From an uncultured Treponema sp. (lineage in GTDB: Bacteria; Spirochaetota; Spirochaetia; Treponematales; Treponemataceae), in assembly GCA_949299755.1 (NCBI GenBank), contig CASGBA010000011.1:1-64000 (forward strand): a stretch of DNA of 64,000 nucleotides. The letters run 5' to 3'. The number at the start of each line of letters is the position of its first letter. Positions within the stretch are counted from its first letter, which is position 1. A program made the translations under genes and the position numbers. Positions 57,343-64,000 of the stretch are shown here, piece by piece. The notes beneath the pieces were generated by a model, which did no database searches, was not told where the DNA came from, and saw only the letters and a program-made list of their open reading frames with translations.

Positions 57343-59745
57343 ATGCCCGAAGACATGATATTGTCAAAAAAACAGATGACCGAAGAAGACATCAAGCTGA
57401 ATTTTATCACCCCGGCACTTTTGGGAAAGGGCTGGAAAGATAAAATCACCATGGAAACAAAGGTCTTTTTTACGGAGGGGAAAGTAAACCTCCGGGGCAA
57501 TCTGGTAAGCAGAGAAAAGCCCAAAAAGGCAGATTACATCCTATACCACACCAAAAACCATCCCTTAGCCATTGTGGAAGCAAAAGACAACAACCACAGC
57601 GTTTCTTACGGTATGCAACAGGCAAAAGACTACGCAGTCCGGCTAGACATCCCCTTTGCATACAGCTCCAACGGAGACGCCTTCCAAGAGTTTGACTTTA
57701 TTACCGGCACAGAACGGGAAATTCCGCGGGATGCCTTCCCCACACCGGAAGAACTTTTTAACCGCTATAACAAAGAAGTCAACGGAGGACAGGGTTTAAC
57801 AGACAAAGAACGCCAGCTTATGAGCCAACCCTACTACACCAGCCAAAACACCTATCCGCCCCGGTATTACCAACGCATAGCCGTGAACCGCACCATAGAA
57901 GCCATTGCCAAAGGACAAAACCGCATCCTCCTTGTTATGGCAACGGGAACAGGCAAAACCTACACCGCTTTCCAAATTGTATGGCGACTTTTACGCAGCG
58001 GTACAAAGCAAAAGATACTGTACCTTGCCGATAGAAACAATTTGATAGACCAAACCACCAGCGGAGACTTTAAGCCACTGGAAAAAGTGATACATAAAAT
58101 AGATTTTTCAAAAGACGACCCGGCAACCGTCACATCCCATCAGGTGTACTTTTCCCTGTATCAACAGTTGGTAGGAAACAAAAAAGGGGAAGACGAAACC
58201 GAAGAAGAAACCCTTGCCCGGTACAAAAAACTCTTTGACAAAGATTTTTTCGATTTGATAATTGTTGACGAGTGCCACCGGGGTTCGGCAAAAGAAGACA
58301 GCCGCTGGCGGAAAATACTGGAATATTTTTCTTCCGCCACCCAAATCGGTATGACGGCAACACCAAAAGAAACAGCTTATATTTCCAACATCGACTACTT
58401 TGGCGAACCTTTGTACAAATACAGCCTGAAAGAAGGAATAGACGACGGCTTTCTTGCTCCGTTCAGAGTGATTCGCATTAAAACAAACATAGACGATGGC
58501 TGGAGACCCCGGGCAGGACAACGGGATATTTACGGCAACGAAATAGAAGACCGCATATACAACAACCGGGACTACGACACAAACATCATCATCCAAGACC
58601 GCATCAACATAGTTGCCCAAGAGATAACACACTATCTGAAAGCAACAGACAGAATGGCAAAAACAATCGTCTTCTGTCCCACAGAAGATGCTGCGGAACG
58701 GATGCGGGTAGCACTGACAAACCAGAACGCGGATATGTGCGCCCAAAATCCCGACTACGTTGTCCGCATTACCGGCAGCGATGACTACGGCAAAAAGAAA
58801 CTGGATTACTTTATTTCCGTTTCTGCCCCGTACCCGGTTATTGCCACCACGTCAAAACTCCTTTCAACCGGTTCCGACTGCAAAATGGTCAAACTGATTG
58901 TCTTGGATGAAATGATAAGCTCCATGACGGAATTCAAACAGATAATCGGACGGGGAACACGGCTCCGCTGGAAAGACGGAAAGACCCACTTTGTGATAAT
59001 GGATTTCCGGGGCGTGACCAATCTGTTTGCCGACCCGGACTGGGACGGTCCCATAGAAATTAACGAAAACTTTTACGATGAAAAACCCGGGGAAGGCGAA
59101 AGTCCTCAAAAAGAAAACAGGGATGGAGAAATCGAAGTGGGGGAAGAGCCGCCGGAGTATGAAAAGCCCAAACCCATCGTAGACAAAGACGGTTGTACCG
59201 TGGAAATTATCCATAAAACCGTTTCGGTGTACGACACCAACGGCAAACTGCTACGGCAAGAAAGCATTACCGACTACACCAAAGAAAACATCCGGGGAGA
59301 ATACGCTTCTTTAGACAACTTTATCCGGCAGTGGCGGGAACAGGACAAAAAAGAAGAAATACGGGATTTACTCCGGGAACGGGGAATCGACTTGGAATCC
59401 ATTAAAGCCGACCAAAACATGAAAGGCGTTGACGACTTTGACTTTATCTGTCACGTGGCATTTGACGCAAAACCCCTGACCCGCCGGGAACGGGCAAACA
59501 ACGTGAAAAAGCAAGACTTTTTCGGCAAGTACAGCGGTGCCGCCCGGGAAGTACTGGAAGCCTTGCTGGAAAAATATGCCGACAGCGGCATCTATGAAAT
59601 AGAAGATATCGATATTCTGAAACTTGACCCCTTCGTCAGATTCGGAAAACCCGCAAAAATCGCCCAACTCTTTGGAGGCAGAGAAGGCTACCTGCAAGCA
59701 GTACGGGAACTGGAACAAGCAATATATACAAAAGAGGCAGTGTAA
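57343..59745 (+). CDS. hsdR: Type I restriction endonuclease subunit R, EcoEI-type
   Basis: The motor and nuclease subunit of a Type I restriction complex. ATG 57343 follows GGAGAGG; longer frames lack a ribosome-binding site and read through the promoter. In 800 residues: N-terminal PD-(D/E)XK nuclease KADYILYHTKNHPLAIVEAK (about 55-80), Walker A MATGTGKTYTA (about 200), DECHRGSA (about 305), MTATPKETA, and motif VI QIIGRGTRLRW (about 530), then an EcoEI-type C-terminal domain that binds the M2S core (QDFFGKYSGAAREVLEALLE, DPFVRFGKPAKIAQLFGG). It is complete. hsdM starts 3 bases after its stop. Confidence 0.95.
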   Translation: MPEDMILSKKQMTEEDIKLNFITPALLGKGWKDKITMETKVFFTEGKVNLRGNLVSREKPKKADYILYHTKNHPLAIVEAKDNNHSVSYGMQQAKDYAVRLDIPFAYSSNGDAFQEFDFITGTEREIPRDAFPTPEELFNRYNKEVNGGQGLTDKERQLMSQPYYTSQNTYPPRYYQRIAVNRTIEAIAKGQNRILLVMATGTGKTYTAFQIVWRLLRSGTKQKILYLADRNNLIDQTTSGDFKPLEKVIHKIDFSKDDPATVTSHQVYFSLYQQLVGNKKGEDETEEETLARYKKLFDKDFFDLIIVDECHRGSAKEDSRWRKILEYFSSATQIGMTATPKETAYISNIDYFGEPLYKYSLKEGIDDGFLAPFRVIRIKTNIDDGWRPRAGQRDIYGNEIEDRIYNNRDYDTNIIIQDRINIVAQEITHYLKATDRMAKTIVFCPTEDAAERMRVALTNQNADMCAQNPDYVVRITGSDDYGKKKLDYFISVSAPYPVIATTSKLLSTGSDCKMVKLIVLDEMISSMTEFKQIIGRGTRLRWKDGKTHFVIMDFRGVTNLFADPDWDGPIEINENFYDEKPGEGESPQKENRDGEIEVGEEPPEYEKPKPIVDKDGCTVEIIHKTVSVYDTNGKLLRQESITDYTKENIRGEYASLDNFIRQWREQDKKEEIRDLLRERGIDLESIKADQNMKGVDDFDFICHVAFDAKPLTRRERANNVKKQDFFGKYSGAAREVLEALLEKYADSGIYEIEDIDILKLDPFVRFGKPAKIAQLFGGREGYLQAVRELEQAIYTKEAV

Positions 59746-59748
59746 ATC

Positions 59749-61263
59749 ATGACCAACTTAACCGGATTTGTAAAACGGCTCAGGGATATTATGCGCAACG
59801 ATGCCGGCATTAACGGCGACGCCCAGCGAATTGAACAGATAGCATGGCTTTTATTTTTAAAAGTCTACGACACCAAAGAACAGGACTGGGAGTTTGAAGA
59901 CTCAGACTATCGCTCCATCATCCCTGAACCTTGCCGCTGGCGTAACTGGGCACACGAAGAAAACGGCAAAGGCATGACCGGCGACGCTCTCCTGTCTTTT
60001 GTGAACAACACCCTTTTCCCGGTACTCAAAGGCAATGACGTAAAAGACCCCGCCACCGGCACCCTGATTCCCGGCGTACAGGTAGACCCCGACACTCCCA
60101 TTAAAAAAGCCATAGTCAAAACCACCTTTGAAGACGCCAACACCTACATGAAAGACGGCGTCCTGTTGCGTCAGGTAATAAACCATATCGACTCTCTGGA
60201 TTTAAGCAACTACGAAGAAAGTCACGCCTTTGGAGAGATTTACGAAACGATTTTGCGGGAACTGCAAAGCGCCGGCTCTTCCGGTGAGTTTTACACGCCC
60301 CGTGCCGTCACCGATTTTATGGCACACATGATACAGCCCAAAGTCGGGGAACAGTGTGCCGATTTTGCCTGCGGTACCGGAGGTTTTTTAATCAGCTGGC
60401 TGAAAGAGCTTGAAGCTAAAAAGAAAAACGCCGGAGACGTGGAAAAAATATACAATTCCGTTTACGGCATAGAAAAAAAACAATTTCCCTACATTCTGTG
60501 CGTCACCAACATGTTGCTTCACGATGTAGATGTTCCCCGGATTTTTTACGGTAACACTCTGCTCCGCAATCTGCTGGACTATACCGACGACGACAAGTTT
60601 GAAGTTATTCTGATGAATCCCCCTTATGGCGGAAACGAAAAAGCCGACGTTAAAAATCATTTTCCTGCGGATTTGGCAAGCAGCGAAACTGCCGACTTGT
60701 TTATGTCCGTGATAATGTACCGCCTCAAAGAAAAGGGACGGGCAGCAGTCATTTTGCCCGACGGTTTTCTCTTTGGAACAGACAATGCAAAAGTCGCCAT
60801 TAAAAAGAAACTTTTTGGGGAATTCAACCTGCACACCGTTATCCGCCTTCCCGGCAGCGTTTTTTCTCCTTATACGTCCATTACCACGAATATTTTGTTT
60901 TTTGGCAAAACCGGTGCCACAAAAGAAACCTGGTTTTACCGTCTTGATATGCCGGAAGGCTACAAACATTTTTCCAAGACAAAACCCATGAAGGTGGAAC
61001 ACTTTGCCCCCGCCGTGGAGTGGTGGAATGACCGCAGGGAAATCACGGTAGACGACGCTCCCAAAGCAAAAAAATATTCCGCAGAAGACATTGCCGCCTT
61101 GGGCTACAACATAGACCTGTGCGGCTTTCCCCATCGGGAAGAAGAAATCCTTGCTCCCCTTGATTTGATTCGCCGGTATGAAGAAGAACGCTCTTCCCTC
61201 AATGCGGAAATCGACCGGGTACTGGCAGACATGAGTGCCCTGTTGGGAGAACAAGCCGAATGA
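59749..61263 (+). CDS. hsdM: Type I DNA methyltransferase subunit M
   Basis: Methylates adenine N6 in the recognition site with S-adenosylmethionine. The 504-residue product has the N-terminal helical HsdM domain (RDIMRNDAGINGDAQRIEQI), motif I DFACGTGGFL (about residue 205) and motif IV NPPYGG (about residue 290). It overlaps hsdS by four bases (ATGA). The protein is intact. It is similar in type to the EcoEI class methylases that pair with this hsdR. Confidence 0.96.
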   Translation: MTNLTGFVKRLRDIMRNDAGINGDAQRIEQIAWLLFLKVYDTKEQDWEFEDSDYRSIIPEPCRWRNWAHEENGKGMTGDALLSFVNNTLFPVLKGNDVKDPATGTLIPGVQVDPDTPIKKAIVKTTFEDANTYMKDGVLLRQVINHIDSLDLSNYEESHAFGEIYETILRELQSAGSSGEFYTPRAVTDFMAHMIQPKVGEQCADFACGTGGFLISWLKELEAKKKNAGDVEKIYNSVYGIEKKQFPYILCVTNMLLHDVDVPRIFYGNTLLRNLLDYTDDDKFEVILMNPPYGGNEKADVKNHFPADLASSETADLFMSVIMYRLKEKGRAAVILPDGFLFGTDNAKVAIKKKLFGEFNLHTVIRLPGSVFSPYTSITTNILFFGKTGATKETWFYRLDMPEGYKHFSKTKPMKVEHFAPAVEWWNDRREITVDDAPKAKKYSAEDIAALGYNIDLCGFPHREEEILAPLDLIRRYEEERSSLNAEIDRVLADMSALLGEQAE

Positions 61264-62666
61264 CACCCCAGGAACTAAAAAACAGCATTTTACAGCAGGC
61301 CATACAGGGAAAGCTGGTAGAACAACGCCCGGAAGAAGGCACGGCAGAAGAACTGTTCCAACTGATACAGAAAGAAAAACAACGACTGATTGCAGACGGC
61401 AAAATAAAAAAAGAAAAACCCCTGCCGGAAATTACCGAAGACGAAAAACCCTTTGACATCCCCGAAAATTGGAAGTGGGTAAGGTTGGGGGAGATATGTC
61501 AATTATTGGATTCTGAAATCATTCATGACAAGAAATTTCCGTATTTAGAAGCAAAATACTTAAGAGGAAAAGCAGAAGCACGAATTCTAGAAACTGGTAA
61601 ATTTATAAAAGCTGGTACAAAAGTAATCCTTGTTGATGGCGAGAATTCTGGAGAAGTTTTTGATATTCCAGAAGATGGGTATATGGGAAGTACTTTTAAA
61701 ATCCTTTTTATGCCATCAAGTATTTTCACAGATTATGTTTTACGATTTTTGGAGCTTCACAAAAATACATTGAAGAACAATAAAAAGGGAGCCGCGATTC
61801 CCCATTTGAATAAAGATATATTTTTTAATTTGAATTTTCCCCTTCCCCCCTTTGCCGAACAAAAACGTATCGTCGCCAAAATCGAAGAACTGTTGCCCTA
61901 TATTCACCGCTACGAAGAATCATGGCTCAAACTGGAAGCTTTTAACAGCCGTTTCCCCGACGACATGAAAAAATCCCTCTTACAGTACGCTATACAGGGC
62001 AAACTGGTGGAACAACGCCCGGAAGAAGGCACGGCAGAAGAACTGTTTGAACGGATACAGAAAGAAAAACAGCGGCTCATAGCAGAAGGCAAGATAAAAA
62101 AAGAAAAACCCCTGCCGGAAATTACCGAAGAAGAAAAACCCTTTGACATACCTGAAAGTTGGAAGTGGGTAAGAATTGGAGATGTGTGTATAAATATCCA
62201 ATATGGGTCTTCTCAAAAATCATCACAAACAGGAAAGATAGCTGTTTTAAGAATGGGAAATCTTCAAGATGGAAAAATAATTCTCGATAAATTAGTTTAT
62301 ACTTCAGATGAAGAAGAGATAAAAAAATATCCATTACAATATGGTGATTTGCTTTTTAATAGGACTAATAGTAAAGAATTAGTTGGAAAAACTGCTATTT
62401 ATCGAGGGGAAATTCCGGCTATTTATGCCGGTTATCTTGTTCGTCTAACTCCACTTCTAGCAGAAAGTGATTACATTAATTATGTAATGCAATCAACATT
62501 TTACTGGAATTACTGCCAATCAGTTAGGAGCGATGCAATAGGACAATCTAACATTAATGCAGAAAAATTAAAACGATTTGAGTTTCCCCTTCCGCCTCTT
62601 CCCGAACAAAAACGCATCGTCGCCAAACTGGAAGAATTGCTGCCGTTGTGTGAGCGGTTGAAGTAG
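61260..62666 (+). CDS. hsdS: Type I specificity subunit S with internal direct repeats
   Basis: Sets the DNA target through two recognition domains (TRDs). The 468-residue product has two near-identical conserved blocks, each MTPQELKNSILQQAIQGK-like then LVEQRPEEGTAEELF, IQKEKQRLIA, PLPEITE and KPFDIPE.WKWVR, at about residues 7-78 and 237-308. TRD1 lies between about 80 and 200, TRD2 between about 310 and 450; each is followed by F.LPP..EQKRIVAK.EELLP. The TRDs are AT-rich, the conserved blocks are not. No stop or frameshift is present. The repeat offset is exactly 690 bases (230 codons), so recombination between the repeats would keep the frame. Confidence 0.93.
   Translation: MTPQELKNSILQQAIQGKLVEQRPEEGTAEELFQLIQKEKQRLIADGKIKKEKPLPEITEDEKPFDIPENWKWVRLGEICQLLDSEIIHDKKFPYLEAKYLRGKAEARILETGKFIKAGTKVILVDGENSGEVFDIPEDGYMGSTFKILFMPSSIFTDYVLRFLELHKNTLKNNKKGAAIPHLNKDIFFNLNFPLPPFAEQKRIVAKIEELLPYIHRYEESWLKLEAFNSRFPDDMKKSLLQYAIQGKLVEQRPEEGTAEELFERIQKEKQRLIAEGKIKKEKPLPEITEEEKPFDIPESWKWVRIGDVCINIQYGSSQKSSQTGKIAVLRMGNLQDGKIILDKLVYTSDEEEIKKYPLQYGDLLFNRTNSKELVGKTAIYRGEIPAIYAGYLVRLTPLLAESDYINYVMQSTFYWNYCQSVRSDAIGQSNINAEKLKRFEFPLPPLPEQKRIVAKLEELLPLCERLK
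61284..61489. repeat. hsdS direct repeat, copy 1
   Basis: About 205 bases repeated at 61974-62179 with an exact offset of 690. Runs of 30-38 identical bases occur (for example 61320-61357, and 61408-61440). It includes the conserved helical block before TRD1. Confidence 0.85.
61974..62179. repeat. hsdS direct repeat, copy 2
   Basis: Partner of 61284-61489, before TRD2. Identical runs at 62010-62047 and 62098-62130. Provides homology for exchange of TRDs with another hsdS or for deletion of TRD1. Confidence 0.85.
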
Positions 62667-62673
62667 GGAAATC

Positions 62674-62701
62674 TTGTAATATAGAGAAAATAGAGTATAA
62701 T
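62674..62701 (+). promoter_or_regulatory. Promoter of the YobI-like ATPase gene
   Basis: TTGTAA (62674-62679, 4 of 6), 16 bases, TATAAT (62696-62701, perfect). It gives a 5' leader of about 17 bases before the TTG start at 62725, so this gene does not depend on the hsd promoter. Confidence 0.6.
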
Positions 62702-62724
62702 GGGTATGAGAGGGAAATCAAGGA

Positions 62725-64000
62725 TTGAAAATACAGCTACCGGCAATTTTTAAAAGAAATAAAGAAGAGTCTCCAAAATGTAAATATACGGAAATTCCTT
62801 TTGAGCATTTAGCTCCCTTAGATTCGGCAAATGACCCCGAAGTTTTTAAAGCCCTTGATTACGCTTTGTCGCAGGACTGCATTCACAATATAGCCGTAAC
62901 CGGGAATTATGGTTCCGGGAAAAGTTCGGTATTGAATACTTATATCAAAACGCATAAAAAGCATAAGTTCTTAAATATATCTCTTGCCACATTTACTGAA
63001 GAAGTTACACAGCAAGGAAACGGGATACTTCCCGAAACGACGATTCAGAAAATCGAAAAAAGCATTTTACAGCAAATCTTTTACAGTACCTCTTCCTCAA
63101 AACTGCCGGATTCCAGTTTTCATCGAATTAAGAAAATTTCCTTTTGGAAAAAACTGGTATGGGAATTGCTTTTTTTGAGTTTCCTGATTCCGCTTTTGCT
63201 TGTATTTCAAAATGATATCGTCTTAAGAGTCTGGAATTTCATAACCGGTAGTCACCCTGTCTGGTATTTTATAGCAGGGAGCTTTCTTATAGTCGCATTA
63301 ATCGTGCTGTATTTTATCATTTCATTTTTTTTCAAAATGAGATTTATCAAGTTTTCCTTTCAAAAGATTGAATTTGGTCTTGATAGTGTAAGAGAAGAAT
63401 CTTTACTTAATCGGTATATCGATGAAATCTTATATTTCTTTGAAAAAACAAAGTATAATGTGGTTGTTATTGAAGATTTAGACAGATTTAAAAATACGGA
63501 AATTTTTATAAAACTCCGTGAATTAAACACTTTATTAAACCAATATGAAAAGATAAAAAGAAATATTGTTTTTATTTATGCGCTCAAGGATGAAGTCTTT
63601 AAAGATCATTCCCGAACCAAATTCTTTGAATTTATTATACCTATTATCCCTGTTGTCAATATTCAAAACTCCTGTGATATATTTTTTAAGCTGAAAGAGA
63701 AATATCCTGACAGCATCTTAAAAGATTTGAGTGATGGTTTTTTGCATGATTTAGGATTGTACATCGATGATATGCGGATAGTGAAAAACTGTATAAATGA
63801 ATTTAAAATTTATGACCGAAAAATTAATGCAACAGACTATATGGTATGTGATTCTAAAAAAGAAGGAGCTGCTGGTAAGAACAGTGAAGATAATAGCGAT
63901 AAGCATGGTGTGATGCAAAATGAAGACTGTTGCAAAAAAACTATTGCAAATGGGTCTGAAAAAAAAGAGTCTGCTGGTAGCAATAATAAAGAGCTTCAGA
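62725..64000 (+). CDS. YobI/KAP-like membrane P-loop ATPase (3' end outside the window)
   Basis: A large predicted ATPase; at least 425 residues lie in the window with no stop. The start is TTG 62725, with GAGGGA 9 bases upstream; a TGA in frame at 62707 rules out an earlier one. Walker A is NIAVTGNYGSGKSSVL (about residues 60-75). Two membrane helices follow (about 150-170: LLFLSFLIPLLLVF, and 180-205: IAGSFLIVALIVLYFII). Walker B is YNVVVIEDLDRFKNTEIF (about 245-262), the D-L-D-R signature of KAP NTPases, and NIVFIYALKDEVF follows. A low-complexity segment rich in Ser, Lys, Asn (about 380-425) precedes the window end. YobI-like ATPases are proposed to act in bacterial conflict; placement beside a restriction system fits, but its role is inference. 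Confidence 0.8.
   Translation, partial: MKIQLPAIFKRNKEESPKCKYTEIPFEHLAPLDSANDPEVFKALDYALSQDCIHNIAVTGNYGSGKSSVLNTYIKTHKKHKFLNISLATFTEEVTQQGNGILPETTIQKIEKSILQQIFYSTSSSKLPDSSFHRIKKISFWKKLVWELLFLSFLIPLLLVFQNDIVLRVWNFITGSHPVWYFIAGSFLIVALIVLYFIISFFFKMRFIKFSFQKIEFGLDSVREESLLNRYIDEILYFFEKTKYNVVVIEDLDRFKNTEIFIKLRELNTLLNQYEKIKRNIVFIYALKDEVFKDHSRTKFFEFIIPIIPVVNIQNSCDIFFKLKEKYPDSILKDLSDGFLHDLGLYIDDMRIVKNCINEFKIYDRKINATDYMVCDSKKEGAAGKNSEDNSDKHGVMQNEDCCKKTIANGSEKKESAGSNNKELQ

Overview
The window reads as a chromosome segment of a spirochaete of the Treponema lineage, probably a host-associated (gut or rumen) species. The reasons are the gene order tRNA-Thr/rpmG/tRNA-Trp/secE/nusG/rplKAJL/rpoBC/rpsLG, the absence of adk, map and infA between secY and rpmJ, an asparagine at the RpoB rifampicin position (E. 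coli 531) as in other spirochaetes, and a large beta-helix lipoprotein of the kind common in gut treponemes. This placement rests on recognition of families, not on a database search.

Layout. 1-3.3 kb: a lipoprotein with beta-helix repeats, cut by the window start. 3.5-31.5 kb: the transcription and translation core on the + strand. The rpoBC/str cluster is joined directly to the S10-spc-alpha cluster through tuf. fusA is not between rpsG and tuf; a structured 545-base gap sits there instead. The block ends after rplQ with a 58-residue zinc-ribbon gene and a strong intrinsic terminator. 31.7-33.5 kb: a secreted protein with acidic DENGxGICD-type loops, an ECF sigma factor and an RsgI-like anti-sigma factor. 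33.6-37.5 kb: a membrane diguanylate cyclase, then on the - strand an HD hydrolase, an exported flavodoxin and a MutT-like NUDIX enzyme.

37.5-57.2 kb is accessory and heavily decayed. Intact genes include ftsH, bacteriohemerythrin, a small EamA transporter, a cyclophilin-like exported protein, a TetR regulator with its operator, a PD-(D/E)XK nuclease, a DUF3795 protein and a GNAT acetyltransferase. Broken genes include a PLD-nuclease/SF2-helicase/DUF3427 protein, a second TetR regulator, a GH13 amylase, a GmrSD-like (DUF262/DUF1524) protein, a small endonuclease, a Type III Res subunit, a UvrD-like helicase, a PPC-domain protein, a prenylcysteine methyltransferase-like protein and a leucine-rich-repeat protein. 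Many carry one nonsense codon or homopolymer frameshift in an otherwise readable frame. The broken defence-type genes are visibly AT-rich against their neighbours, which suggests lateral acquisition followed by decay.

57.3-64 kb: an apparently intact Type I restriction-modification operon (EcoEI-type hsdR, hsdM, hsdS) whose hsdS contains direct repeats offset by exactly 690 bases, then a membrane-anchored YobI/KAP-like ATPase that runs off the window.

The core genes form one or a few long transcription units, with internal promoters before rpsL and tuf and an internal terminator/attenuator between tuf and rpsJ. The most interesting accessory modules are the coupled Res/UvrD/PD-(D/E)XK operon, now broken, the RsgI-like sigma/anti-sigma cassette, and the shuffling-prone hsdS beside the YobI-like ATPase.
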